Part shown: one piece after another, positions 18,573 to 27,099 of the stretch
Layout of the letters: each line of letters begins with the position of its first letter
Position numbering within the stretch: position 1 is the stretch's first letter
NCBI RefSeq assembly: GCF_017654485.1
Contig: NZ_CP061091.1
Span: 3,230,501 to 3,294,500, forward strand
Direction of reading: 5' to 3'
DNA length: 64,000 nucleotides
DNA from: Roseomonas marmotae
GTDB lineage: Bacteria; Pseudomonadota; Alphaproteobacteria; Acetobacterales; Acetobacteraceae
Position numbers and translations under genes: made by a program
Notes under the pieces: model-generated
The model's input: the letters and a program-made list of their open reading frames with translations, nothing else
Databases searched by the model: none
What the model was told of the DNA's origin: nothing

Positions 18573-18905
18573 TCAGGCCGCCATGGCGCGGCAGCTTTCG
18601 GCGCAGCGGCGGCAGGCTTCCACACAGTCCTGCATGCCGCCCAGGCGCTCGCAGTCCTCCGCGCACTGGGTGCAGATTTCCGCGCATTCGGCGCAGGTGT
18701 GCCTGTGGTGCGGGGTGCCCAGCAGCATGAAATGGGCGGAGGTGCGGCAGATCTCGGCGCAGGCCAGCATCAGCCGGGCATGATCGGGCCTGGTGTGCTC
18801 GCCGCCCATCTCCAGGCAATGGCCGGAGAAGCTGGAAAGGCAGACCGTATAGCAATTGAGGCAGGCATCGACGCAGGCACGCATCTGGGGGGAGAGATGG
18901 GACAT
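18573..18905 (-). CDS. Four-helix-bundle copper-storage protein (Csp-like)
   Basis: This 110-residue protein contains 16 cysteines arranged as CxxxC and CxxC pairs along four helices (for example C11, C15, C18, C22; C49, C53; C71, C74, C78, C81, C85; C94, C98, C101, C105), with several His and Met. That is the pattern of the DUF326/Csp family, whose bundles hold many Cu(I) ions in the core. There is no signal peptide, so it belongs with the cytosolic Csp3 type. It stands alone; no copper regulator or exporter is adjacent. Confidence 0.88.
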   Translation of the reverse strand: MSHLSPQMRACVDACLNCYTVCLSSFSGHCLEMGGEHTRPDHARLMLACAEICRTSAHFMLLGTPHHRHTCAECAEICTQCAEDCERLGGMQDCVEACRRCAESCRAMAA

Positions 18906-19054
18906 TTCAGGTTCCTCCGCCGGGTTGGCGATGCCAGGTCAACCAGGAGCATGACGGATCGTTGCCTCGGAAATGGCCTGGCGTGCCGGGGTGACAGCCA
19001 TCGCCCCAGTCCCTACCTTCCGGCCCGGTTTCCACCACAGCGGACGCATCGGCC

Positions 19055-19801
19055 TTGCACTCCCTCTCCCGCGCCCGAATTCTTCTCGCCCCCCTGTTGC
19101 TGGCGGGGCTCGCAGCCTGCGGACCCGAATACTCGCCGGATGTCTATGCCGGCCGCGCGGTGCAGCAGGCCAATAAGGTGGAGCAGGGCACTGTCGTCGG
19201 CGTGCGCGCCGTGCAGATCGCGGCGGATGGTACGGCGGGCGCCGCCTCCGGCGCCGCCGCCGGTGGCGTGGTAGGCACACGCGTCGGCGGGGGGGACATT
19301 ACCTCGGCCTTCGGCGGCATCGGCGGCGGGCTGCTGGGCGGGCTGCTCGGCACCGCCAGCGAGCAGGCCATCGGCAATACCAACGGCTTCGAATACATCG
19401 TCCGGAAGGGCGATGGGGAACTGGTCTCGGTCGCGCAGAAGGACCAGACGCCGCTGACGCTGGGGCAGAAGGTGCTGGTGATCGCCGGCGCCCAGGCCCG
19501 GATCGTGCCGGATTATACCGTGCCGCCCGAGCCGCCGGTCGAGGCCGCCGAGTCGCGCGCCAGGGCGCCGGAGCCCACCGAGGCACTGCCAGCCGGCGGC
19601 ACCGTGCAGGGCGCCGGCCCCCTGCCCGCTCCGGAGGCCGTGGCGCTGCCGCCACCGGAAACCCCCGCGGCGCCCGAGCCGCAGCCGGCACCCGAGGCCA
19701 ATCCGGCGTCCCCGCCGGCCGCTGCCGCCCAGCCGTCCAGCACCCCCGAGCCCTCGCCCGCAGCGGCCCAACCCCCCTCCACCACGGCCGCCATTCCCTG
19801 A
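19055..19801 (+). CDS. Glycine-zipper outer-membrane lipoprotein (SlyB/Pcp-like)
   Basis: A short leader ends in a lipobox (LAGLAAC, Cys at about residue 22), so the 248-residue product is a lipoprotein. After the Cys come VYAGRAVQQANKVEQGTVVG and a Gly-rich zipper (about residues 60-108), the core of 17-kDa antigen/SlyB proteins, then a small beta domain (about 112-152) and a long Pro/Ala-rich tail that is probably disordered and may cross the periplasm or contact peptidoglycan. The start is TTG at 19055, because no ATG or GTG precedes the leader. The tail of about 95 residues is longer than usual for the family. Confidence 0.82.
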   Translation: MHSLSRARILLAPLLLAGLAACGPEYSPDVYAGRAVQQANKVEQGTVVGVRAVQIAADGTAGAASGAAAGGVVGTRVGGGDITSAFGGIGGGLLGGLLGTASEQAIGNTNGFEYIVRKGDGELVSVAQKDQTPLTLGQKVLVIAGAQARIVPDYTVPPEPPVEAAESRARAPEPTEALPAGGTVQGAGPLPAPEAVALPPPETPAAPEPQPAPEANPASPPAAAAQPSSTPEPSPAAAQPPSTTAAIP

Positions 19802-19866
19802 CGCGGTGCGGCGGGGGCCATGCTCCGCCTTGCCTTCCCGCTCCCCGGCGTTCCATGCTTCGCGGC

Positions 19867-20079
19867 ATGGGCGAGGTGATCAGGATCATTGTGAATGGGG
19901 AGACCCGGACCATCGCCGGGGAAGCCACGGTGGAGGTACTGCTGGACACGCTGGGGCTGGGCAGCCGCAGCGTGGCGGTCCAGCGGAACCAGGAGATCCT
20001 CTCCCCCGCCGCCTATGGCGCGACCGAGCTGGCGCATGGGGACATGCTGGAGATCGTCTTCTTCATCCGCGGCATCTGA
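19867..20079 (+). CDS. ThiS-like ubiquitin-fold protein lacking the C-terminal diglycine
   Basis: The 70-residue protein has the beta-grasp pattern of the sulfur carrier ThiS: IIVNGETRTI, then VEVLLDTLGLG, SVAVQRNQEIL and LAHGDMLEIVFF. A working ThiS ends in Gly-Gly, which is adenylated and thiocarboxylated; this one ends in FFIRGI. No thiG, thiE or thiF is nearby. It may be a degenerate ThiS or a beta-grasp protein with another role. The 3' end overlaps the convergent DUF2239 gene by 17 bases. An ATG at 19855 is an alternative start. Confidence 0.75.
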   Translation: MGEVIRIIVNGETRTIAGEATVEVLLDTLGLGSRSVAVQRNQEILSPAAYGATELAHGDMLEIVFFIRGI

Positions 20080-20692
20080 TGCCGGGCGGCTCGTCCTCGG
20101 GCCTGGACTCGAAAGCTGCTGCCGCCAGCCGGCAGGCATGGGGGCCGAGATCCTCCGGCCAGGCACCCGCCAGCGCCTCGAAGCGCGCACGCTTCCCGGC
20201 ATAAAGCGCGCGTGAGGCCTCCTCGAAGCCTGGCAGGTCGCCGGCCATGATGCGCAGGAAGCGGTAGCAGGCTTCCAGCGCCAGCCGTCGCCGGTCAGGG
20301 GCGGCCTGGCCGCCGCTGGCTTCCTCCACGAGCTTCCGCAGCGCCACGGAGGCGCCGCCGGGCTGCTGCCTCAGCCATTCCCAGTGGTGCGGCAGCAGCG
20401 TCACTTCCCGCGCCACCACGCCCAGCCTGGGGCGGCCGGGGCGGCGGCGCGGCGTCTCCAGGCGGCGCAGGACATCACTGGGCTGGCCGCGGAAATCCAC
20501 CTCGACCACCTGGCTGGTGCGGTTATCGAAGATCAGGACCGGCGCCGCGACGCCACGGTCCAGGGCCTCCTTGGCATGGAGCGCGACCTCGGCCAGCGCA
20601 CCGCTGGCCAGCCGCCGGCTCCCGGCGAAGGCGGTGTAGGGCGCCGGGGCCTCTCCCAGCGTAACAGCGACATCCTGCATCCGGCGGATCAT
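20063..20692 (-). CDS. DUF2239 family protein
   Basis: The 209-residue product matches the DUF2239 family, recognisable by RRPGRPRLGVVAREVTLLP followed by HHWEWLRQQPGGASVALRKL. The centre resembles a ribbon-helix-helix or AT-hook-like basic motif, but the biochemical role of the family is unknown. The ATG at 20692 is one of several near-equal starts (TTG 20707, ATG 20677). It overlaps the end of the ThiS-like gene tail to tail. Confidence 0.85.
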   Translation of the reverse strand: MIRRMQDVAVTLGEAPAPYTAFAGSRRLASGALAEVALHAKEALDRGVAAPVLIFDNRTSQVVEVDFRGQPSDVLRRLETPRRRPGRPRLGVVAREVTLLPHHWEWLRQQPGGASVALRKLVEEASGGQAAPDRRRLALEACYRFLRIMAGDLPGFEEASRALYAGKRARFEALAGAWPEDLGPHACRLAAAAFESRPEDEPPGIRCRG

Positions 20693-20727
20693 GCCCGCCG
20701 GATACAAGGAGGCAAATTAAACCCGGG

Positions 20728-21432
20728 TCATATACCGGCGGAGAGGCTGCGCCGCGCCACGCCGCGATGGTCGAAATTGGCATCCTCCAGCCAGGCGGCG
20801 ATGGCGTCGCGGCGCTCCGGCCATTCCTCCGCCAGGATGGAGAACCAGGCGGTGTCCCGCCGCCGCCCCTTCACCACCAGATGCGCGCGGTGCTCACCCT
20901 CATAGACGAAGCCCAGCCGCGCGGCGGCGCGGCGGGAGGGCGCGTTCAGCGCGTTGCACTTCCAGACGAGGCGACGGTAGCCGAGGTCGTCCATGGCATG
21001 GCGCATCAGCAGGAACATCGCCTCGGTCGCCGCGCGGCTCCGCTGCATGCGCGGCGCAAACCAGATATTCCCCAGTTCGATGGCGGCATTGGCGGGCTGA
21101 ATTTCCATCAGCGTCAGCCAGCCGGAGGCGGCGCCGGAGATATGCGGGCGCACCGCCCAGGCGATGGGGTCGTGCGTGGTGGCGAAGCCGCCGAGGAAAC
21201 GGCGGAAATCCGCGAAACTGGCGAAGGGGCCGTAGCCCATATAGGCCCAGCTCTGCTCCGTGCCCTGCCCTTGCATGGCCTGCCACAGCTCCTCCGCATG
21301 GCGGATGCCCAGCGGTTCCAGCGTCACGCTGGCGCCGCGATGCGGCACGCGGGCTGGCAGGGGGCGCGGCGTGGGGTCCACTTCCGGGCCCAGCGGCGGA
21401 TCTTCGGGTGTGGTATTGGCGGGCGTGCTCAT
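20728..21432 (-). CDS. GNAT-family acetyltransferase, RimJ/RimL type
   Basis: This 234-residue protein has the RimJ/L-type acetyltransferase fold: GASVTLEPLGIRHAEELW near the start, IELGNIWFAPRMQRSRAATE (beta-4 and acetyl-CoA loop) and WKCNALNAPSRRAAARLGF near the end. Members acetylate N-termini of ribosomal proteins or small molecules; the substrate here is unknown. The first 30 residues are Pro-rich and probably disordered. It stands alone and is divergent from fpr. Confidence 0.88.
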   Translation of the reverse strand: MSTPANTTPEDPPLGPEVDPTPRPLPARVPHRGASVTLEPLGIRHAEELWQAMQGQGTEQSWAYMGYGPFASFADFRRFLGGFATTHDPIAWAVRPHISGAASGWLTLMEIQPANAAIELGNIWFAPRMQRSRAATEAMFLLMRHAMDDLGYRRLVWKCNALNAPSRRAAARLGFVYEGEHRAHLVVKGRRRDTAWFSILAEEWPERRDAIAAWLEDANFDHRGVARRSLSAGI

Positions 21433-21526
21433 GATAGGCGAAGGCTCACCGTAACCACGCCCGCTTGCAAGCCATTAATGCCAGGCTCAGCCTTGCCCGG
21501 CATTCGGAAAAGGCCATTTCTCTCCT

Positions 21527-22336
21527 ATGAATGCCGAGACCCGCCCGCCGCTGAAATCCGCCCATGCCGCCTATTTCACGGAAACCGTGGAGCAGGTGCA
21601 TCACTGGACAGACCGCCTGTTCAGCTTCCGCTGCACGCGCAGCCCCAGCCTGCGCTTCCAGGCCGGGCAGTTCGTGATGATCGGGCTGGTGGTGGACGGC
21701 AAGCCGCTGGTGCGCGCCTATTCCGTCGCCTCGGCACATTATGAGGAACATCTGGAGTTCCTCTCCATCAAGGTGCCGAACGGGCCGCTGACCAGCCGGC
21801 TCCAGCATATCCGCCCGGGCGACGAGATCCTGGTGGGCAAGAAATCGGTCGGCACGCTGGTGACGGATGCGCTGCTGCCGGGCAGGACGCTCTGGCTCTA
21901 TGGCACGGGCACCGGCCTCGCCCCCTTCATGTCCCTGATCCGTGAGCCGGAGGTCTATGACCGGTTCGAGCGCGTGGTGCTGCTGCATGGCGTGCGCGAG
22001 GTGAAGGAGCTGGCCTATCGCGACTTCATCGAGAACGAGCTGCCGAAGGACGAACTGCTGGGCGAGATGATCGCCCCCAGGCTGCTCTACTACCCCACCG
22101 TGACGCGGGAGCCCTTCCGCAACCAGGGTCGCGTGACGGACCTGATCCGCAGCGGCAAGCTGTTCAGCGATCTCGGCCTGCCCGCTTTCACGCCGGAGCA
22201 TGACCGCATCATGCTCTGCGGCAGCCCGGAGATGCTGGCCGAGACCAAGGGCCTGCTGGAAGGCATGGGCTTCGAGGAAGGTGCCAACAGCCGCCCGGGC
22301 CAGTATGTGATCGAAAAGGCCTTCGTCGAGAAGTAA
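21527..22336 (+). CDS. fpr: Ferredoxin/flavodoxin--NADP+ reductase
   Basis: The 269-residue enzyme has the FAD-binding beta-barrel (FQAGQFVMIGL, then RAYSVASAH) and the NADP-binding domain with GTGTGLAPFMSLI and LCGSPEML. The C-terminus (YVIEKAFVEK) is that of bacterial subclass I FPRs, which lack the plant-type terminal Tyr. It transfers electrons between NADPH and ferredoxin or flavodoxin in oxidative-stress response and iron-sulfur metabolism. It is followed by a transporter gene after 52 bases. Confidence 0.95.
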   Translation: MNAETRPPLKSAHAAYFTETVEQVHHWTDRLFSFRCTRSPSLRFQAGQFVMIGLVVDGKPLVRAYSVASAHYEEHLEFLSIKVPNGPLTSRLQHIRPGDEILVGKKSVGTLVTDALLPGRTLWLYGTGTGLAPFMSLIREPEVYDRFERVVLLHGVREVKELAYRDFIENELPKDELLGEMIAPRLLYYPTVTREPFRNQGRVTDLIRSGKLFSDLGLPAFTPEHDRIMLCGSPEMLAETKGLLEGMGFEEGANSRPGQYVIEKAFVEK

Positions 22337-22388
22337 CTGCCACCTTCCCGCCTGGACCGAATCGGCCGCAGGGTCCACCGTCGCGCGG

Positions 22389-23321
22389 ATGAGCGCGACG
22401 CCTGCCCGATCCCCCGCATCCACCCTGGCCATGCCGGCACGCCTGGCCACCCGGCAGGTCGACTGGCTGAACCTCGTCATCGCGGTGCTGCTGATGGGGG
22501 CGGGCTGGCCCCTCACCCGCTTCGCCGTCATGGAAGGGGCGCCGACCCTCTGGCTGCTGGTGGGGCGCATCGGCCTCTCCTGCCTCGTCAGCGCGGCGGT
22601 GATGCTGATGCTGGGGCGGCTGCGCTGGCCGGCACCGGCGGACTGGCCCGCGGTGCTGACGCTCGGCCTGCTGCAGATCACCGGCTTCTTCACCCTCGGC
22701 TATATCGCGGTCACCTGGATCCCGGCGGGGCGCACCGCCATCCTCTCCTGCGCCACCACGCTCTGGGTGGTGCCGCTCTCCGTCCTGCTGCTGCGGGAAG
22801 CGATCCCGCCGCGCCGCTGGCTGGCGGCCCTGCTGGCGCTGGGTGGCGTCATGGTGATGAGCAGCCCCTGGAGCATCGACTGGTCTTCCCCCGCCGTGCT
22901 GCTCGGCCATGCGCTGCTGCTGGCGGCCGCGCTTTGCTGGGCCGCCGCCATCGTGGTCCTGCGCCGCTATCCTCCCAGCCGCCCGGTGCTGGACCTGCTG
23001 CCCTGGTGCTTCGGCCTGGCGACACTGCTGACGCTGCCGCTGGCCCTGACCCAGCCGCTGGGCACCTGGAATACCGGCGCCCTTTCCGCCCTGGCATTCC
23101 TCGGGGTGGTCGTGGGGCCGGTCGCGCTCTGGTGCTCGGCGCAGGTGCAGATGCGGATGCCGGCGGTGGTCTCCTCCATCGGGCTGTTGCTCAGCCCGGC
23201 GGCGGGGCTGGTCCTCGCCACCTTCTGGCTGGGGGAGGCGCTGGGCCCGGACCTGCTGCTGGGCACGGGGATGATCCTGGGCGGCGCCATCATCGCCGCC
23301 TGGCCGCGCCGGGCTTCCTGA
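22389..23321 (+). CDS. EamA/DMT-superfamily membrane transporter
   Basis: This 310-residue protein has ten hydrophobic segments forming two EamA repeats (the first ends near VMVMSSPW, the second covers about residues 160-300). Typical family features include GWPLTRFAV in the first helix region and TLWVVPLSVLLLREAIPP at the end of repeat one. DMT exporters move amino acids, nucleosides or other metabolites out of the cell; the substrate cannot be read from sequence. Confidence 0.9.
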   Translation: MSATPARSPASTLAMPARLATRQVDWLNLVIAVLLMGAGWPLTRFAVMEGAPTLWLLVGRIGLSCLVSAAVMLMLGRLRWPAPADWPAVLTLGLLQITGFFTLGYIAVTWIPAGRTAILSCATTLWVVPLSVLLLREAIPPRRWLAALLALGGVMVMSSPWSIDWSSPAVLLGHALLLAAALCWAAAIVVLRRYPPSRPVLDLLPWCFGLATLLTLPLALTQPLGTWNTGALSALAFLGVVVGPVALWCSAQVQMRMPAVVSSIGLLLSPAAGLVLATFWLGEALGPDLLLGTGMILGGAIIAAWPRRAS

Positions 23322-23422
23322 GCATCCCAGGTCTTCGTTCACGAAGCGTTCTTTAATGTGGCGTTCCGCGGCCGCCACCCCCACATTGCAGCCCACGTCC
23401 TTGCCGGGAGCCTGCCGCGATC

Positions 23423-25675
23423 ATGAGCCTGACCATTCCCGCCGCCTCCCCCTTCATCCCGCCCAAGCGCCCGGCTCCCTCGGGCAACCGCGTCATGAAG
23501 GTGGTCTCGCCGTATGAGCCGGCGGGCGACCAGCCCACGGCCATCGGGCAACTGGTGGAAGGGCTGCGGCAGGGGGAGCGGGATCAGGTGCTGCTGGGCG
23601 TCACCGGCTCCGGCAAGACCTTCACCATGGCCAAGGTCATCGAGCAGGTGCAGCGGCCCACGCTGATCCTGGCGCCCAACAAGACGCTGGCGGCGCAGCT
23701 CTATGGGGAGATGAAGTCCTTCTTCCCCGACAATGCCGTCGAGTATTTCGTCAGCTACTACGACTACTACCAGCCGGAAGCCTATGTGCCGCGCTCCGAC
23801 ACCTATATCGAGAAGGACGCGCAGATCAACGAGCAGATCGACCGGATGCGCCACTCCGCCACCCAGGCGCTGCTGGAGCGGAACGACGTCATCATCGTCG
23901 CCTCGGTCTCCTGCATCTACGGCATCGGCTCGGTCGAGCTGTATTCGAACATGGTGGTCAAGCTGCAGGTCGGCGGCCGCATCTCCCGCGACCACCTGAT
24001 CAAGGCGCTGGTGGAGCAGCAGTATCGGCGCAACGACGCCGGCTTCCAGCGCGGCACCTTCCGCGTGCGGGGGGAGAGCGTGGATATCTGGCCCTCCCAC
24101 CTGGAGGACCGCGCCTGGCGGATCAGCCTCTTCGGCGACGAGATCGACGGATTGCGGGAATTCGACCCGCTGACAGGCGAGATCGCCGGCGAGATGGAAG
24201 CCGTCTCCATCTACGCCAACAGCCACTACGTCACCCCGCGCCCGACGCTGTTGCAGGCCATCCGCGACATCCGTGTGGAACTGAAGCAGCGGCTGGAGGA
24301 ATTGAACGCCGAGGGAAAGCTGCTGGAGGCGCAGCGGCTGGAACAGCGCACCACCTTTGACCTGGAGATGATGGAGACCACCGGTTCCTGCAAAGGGATC
24401 GAGAATTATTCCCGCTATCTCTCCGGCCGCGGTCCCGGCAATCCGCCGCCGACGCTGTTTGAATACCTGCCCGAGAATGCCCTGCTGATCGTCGATGAGA
24501 GCCACGTCACCGTGCCGCAGATCGGCGGCATGTATCGCGGCGACTTCGCGCGCAAATCCATCCTCAATGAATTCGGCTTCCGCCTGCCCTCCTGCATGGA
24601 CAACCGGCCGCTGAAATTCGAGGAGTGGGACAGCTTCCGCCCGAATTCGATCTTCGTCAGCGCCACCCCCGGCGCCTGGGAGATGGAGCGCACCGGCGGC
24701 ACCTTCGCCGAGCAGGTGATCCGTCCCACCGGCCTGATCGATCCGCCGGTGGAGATCCGCCCGGTCGAGGGCCAGGTGGACGACCTGCTGGCGCAGTGCC
24801 GCGATGTCATGGACCAGGGCGGCCGCGTGCTGGTCACGACGCTGACCAAGCGCATGGCCGAGGACCTGACCGAATACATGACGGAAGCGGGCATCAAGGT
24901 CCGCTACCTGCATTCGGACGTGGACACGCTGGAGCGGATCGAGATCATCCGGGACCTTCGCAAGGGTGTGTTCGATGTGCTGATCGGCATCAACCTGCTG
25001 CGCGAGGGCCTCGACATCCCGGAATGCCGGCTGGTCGCGATCCTGGACGCGGATAAGGAAGGCTTCCTGCGCTCCACCACCTCGCTGATCCAGACCATCG
25101 GCCGCGCCGCGCGCAATGCCGAGGGGCGGGTGATCCTCTATGCCGACCGCATGACCAACAGCATGCGCAACGCGCTGGAGGAAACCGACCGCCGCCGCGC
25201 CAAGCAGCAGGCCTGGAACGAGGCGCATGGCATCACGCCGCAGACCATCCAGCGTCAGATCAGCGACGTGCTGCAATCGGTCTATGAGCAGGATTACGTC
25301 ACCGTCGCCCCCACGGACGCGGAGGAGGACGGGCCGAGCCATTTCGTCGGCAAGGACCTGCGCGCCAGCATCGCGGAGCTGGAGCGCCAGATGCGCGCCG
25401 CCGCCGCCGACCTGGAATTCGAGACCGCCGCGCGGCTGCGCGACGAGATCAAGAGGCTGGAGAACCTGGAGCTGGGGCTGGAGCCCAACCTCGCCGGCCG
25501 GTCGATGCAGGACGCCATGCCCCGGCGGGCCGCCGAGAGCCGCCCCGCCGGGCGTGGCCGTGGCGCCGACGGCAAGGGCAAGGAGAAGAAGGAGTGGCGC
25601 CCCAAGCCGCTGGGCCCTGGCGGCGGCGGCTATGAGCCGGAGAAGAAGCGGGGGGGCCGCCGGTCGAGCCGTTAA
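23423..25675 (+). CDS. uvrB: Excinuclease ABC subunit B
   Basis: The 750-residue helicase-like repair protein has Walker A G59-T66 (GVTGSGKT), the damage-probing beta-hairpin region [17 protein letters not shown] (DEAD-type motif), QTIGRAARN (motif VI) and a C-terminal UVR domain ([20 protein letters not shown]) that binds UvrC. UvrB verifies lesions found by UvrA and recruits UvrC. A basic, Gly/Lys/Arg-rich tail of about 70 residues after the UVR domain is longer than in E. coli and may add DNA affinity. The gene is monocistronic, as usual. Confidence 0.98.
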   Translation: MSLTIPAASPFIPPKRPAPSGNRVMKVVSPYEPAGDQPTAIGQLVEGLRQGERDQVLLGVTGSGKTFTMAKVIEQVQRPTLILAPNKTLAAQLYGEMKSFFPDNAVEYFVSYYDYYQPEAYVPRSDTYIEKDAQINEQIDRMRHSATQALLERNDVIIVASVSCIYGIGSVELYSNMVVKLQVGGRISRDHLIKALVEQQYRRNDAGFQRGTFRVRGESVDIWPSHLEDRAWRISLFGDEIDGLREFDPLTGEIAGEMEAVSIYANSHYVTPRPTLLQAIRDIRVELKQRLEELNAEGKLLEAQRLEQRTTFDLEMMETTGSCKGIENYSRYLSGRGPGNPPPTLFEYLPENALLIVDESHVTVPQIGGMYRGDFARKSILNEFGFRLPSCMDNRPLKFEEWDSFRPNSIFVSATPGAWEMERTGGTFAEQVIRPTGLIDPPVEIRPVEGQVDDLLAQCRDVMDQGGRVLVTTLTKRMAEDLTEYMTEAGIKVRYLHSDVDTLERIEIIRDLRKGVFDVLIGINLLREGLDIPECRLVAILDADKEGFLRSTTSLIQTIGRAARNAEGRVILYADRMTNSMRNALEETDRRRAKQQAWNEAHGITPQTIQRQISDVLQSVYEQDYVTVAPTDAEEDGPSHFVGKDLRASIAELERQMRAAAADLEFETAARLRDEIKRLENLELGLEPNLAGRSMQDAMPRRAAESRPAGRGRGADGKGKEKKEWRPKPLGPGGGGYEPEKKRGGRRSSR

Positions 25676-25806
25676 GAAAGCTTTTACTCATTTTCTGGTC
25701 TTGAGGCACAAAAAAGAGACATTATTCTGTTCTGCGGGATCGCTCTCCATGGCAATCTCCCACCATGATGCCGGCCCCGCCGGCAAGGGTGGTGAGAGGG
25801 CTGGCC

Positions 25807-26127
25807 ATGAAGGACGAGCAACCAGTCATGGGCTTCGCGTGGTACGAGGCTTCCAGCTTCGATCAACTGCGCGAGCGCATGCCGGATATGAGCGACAGTT
25901 ATGATGACTGGCGGGAGGGCGCCGGGCGTGACGTGCAGCACCATGAGCGCCAGGGATACCGCGTCATCCGCATCACCATCCGCCCCGCCGAATTCTTCGC
26001 CTGGTGCCACAGCCGGGGCGTCCGCATGCCCGGCGTGCGGGAGCGCCGGCAATTCGCCGCCGATGGCGCGCGCAAGGTGGTACGTGCCGAACGTGACGCC
26101 TCACGGCGGAGGTTTTCCTTCTTTTGA
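25807..26127 (+). CDS. Hypothetical protein (small, conserved-looking)
   Basis: The 106-residue product begins MKDEQPVMGFAWYEASSFDQ after a GAGGG ribosome site. It has a regular mix of charged and aromatic residues (DDWREGAGRD, then RVIRITIRPAEFFAWCHSRG) and a basic end, so it looks like a real folded protein. The general plan (FAWY start, IRPxxFFAWC middle) recalls small hypothetical proteins of other proteobacteria. I cannot assign a function. It lies between uvrB and a two-component system and has its own terminator. Confidence 0.7.
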   Translation: MKDEQPVMGFAWYEASSFDQLRERMPDMSDSYDDWREGAGRDVQHHERQGYRVIRITIRPAEFFAWCHSRGVRMPGVRERRQFAADGARKVVRAERDASRRRFSFF

Positions 26128-26236
26128 GATGACATGGATCAATGCTGCGGCCGCCCGCAACGGCTAATCTCCCGGGACAGGCACCGCTCCCCCCGCGGTT
26201 AAACGCATCCTCCCCCATATGCGGCCTGATCCTCCT

Positions 26237-26278
26237 GGGGCGGCGGCCTTCCTCCGGGAAGCCGCCGCCCCGACTTTT
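26237..26278 (+). terminator. Rho-independent terminator after the hypothetical gene
   Basis: Perfect 11-base arms (GGGGCGGCGGC at 26237-26247 and its complement at 26261-26271) form a strong stem, followed by GACTTTT. It lies about 110 bases after the preceding stop codon and before the response-regulator promoter region. Confidence 0.8.
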
Positions 26279-26418
26279 CTCGTTTCGCTCATGGCTGGCA
26301 CTCCGCTGGCCTTGCGGCTATGGGCTGGCGCGACCGCGCCCGACAGGACATCCTGCGCGCACCCATTCCCGACGCGCCCTGGCGCGCCGTGCTGCGAGTC
26401 CGAAGGAGTTCAGCACCC

Positions 26419-27099
26419 ATGCGCATCCTGCTGGTGGAGGACGATGCCGAAGTTGGCCGCTTCGTGAAGAAGGGCCTGCAGGAAGCCGGCCACACGGTCG
26501 AGCACGTGTCCAATGGGCGCGAGGGCCTCTTCATGGCAGCCGGGGAGAATTTCGACCTGCTGGTGCTCGACCGCATGCTGCCCGGCGGCATCGACGGTGT
26601 CCGGCTGGTGGAAACGCTGCGTGGCCAGGGCAACCACACCCCGGTCCTCTTCCTCTCCGCCCTGGGTGGGGTCGATGACCGGGTGAAGGGCCTGAAGGCC
26701 GGCGGTGACGACTATCTGGTCAAGCCCTTCGCCTTCGCCGAGTTGCTGGCGCGGGTGGAGGCCCTGGGCCGCCGCCCCGCCGTCGATGCGCCGACCACAC
26801 GGCTGCGGATCGCCGATCTTGAACTGGACCTGCTCTCCCGCACCGTTACGCGCGGTGGCAAGCGGATCGATGTGCAGCCGCGCGAGTTCCGGCTGCTGGA
26901 GCATCTGATGCGCCATGCCGGGCAGGTCGTCACCCGCACCATGCTGCTCGAGAAGGTCTGGGACTACCACTTCGACCCTCAGACCAACGTGATCGACGTG
27001 CATGTCTCCCGGCTCCGGCAGAAGCTGGACAAGGGCTTTGACCAGCCGCTGATCCATACCATCCGCAACGCCGGCTATATGATCCGCGCCGAGCCGTGA
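26419..27099 (+). CDS. OmpR-family response regulator
   Basis: This 226-residue regulator has a receiver domain (D8/D9, phospho-acceptor D51 in LVLDRMLPGG, K in LVKPFAF) and a winged-helix output domain (LLEHLMRHAGQVVTRTMLLE, then NVIDVHVSRLRQKLD). It binds DNA when phosphorylated by the kinase encoded directly downstream. The start at 26419 is supported by AAGGAG and by the family start MRILLVEDD. It resembles the CopR/CusR-like group, but the signal is unknown. Confidence 0.95.
   Translation: MRILLVEDDAEVGRFVKKGLQEAGHTVEHVSNGREGLFMAAGENFDLLVLDRMLPGGIDGVRLVETLRGQGNHTPVLFLSALGGVDDRVKGLKAGGDDYLVKPFAFAELLARVEALGRRPAVDAPTTRLRIADLELDLLSRTVTRGGKRIDVQPREFRLLEHLMRHAGQVVTRTMLLEKVWDYHFDPQTNVIDVHVSRLRQKLDKGFDQPLIHTIRNAGYMIRAEP

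Noticed and set aside
20060..20130. Frameshift hiding a Gly-Gly end of the ThiS-like protein
   Set aside because: The other two frames after LEIVFF do not end in Gly-Gly at a stop codon; one runs on through PGGSSSG without stopping.
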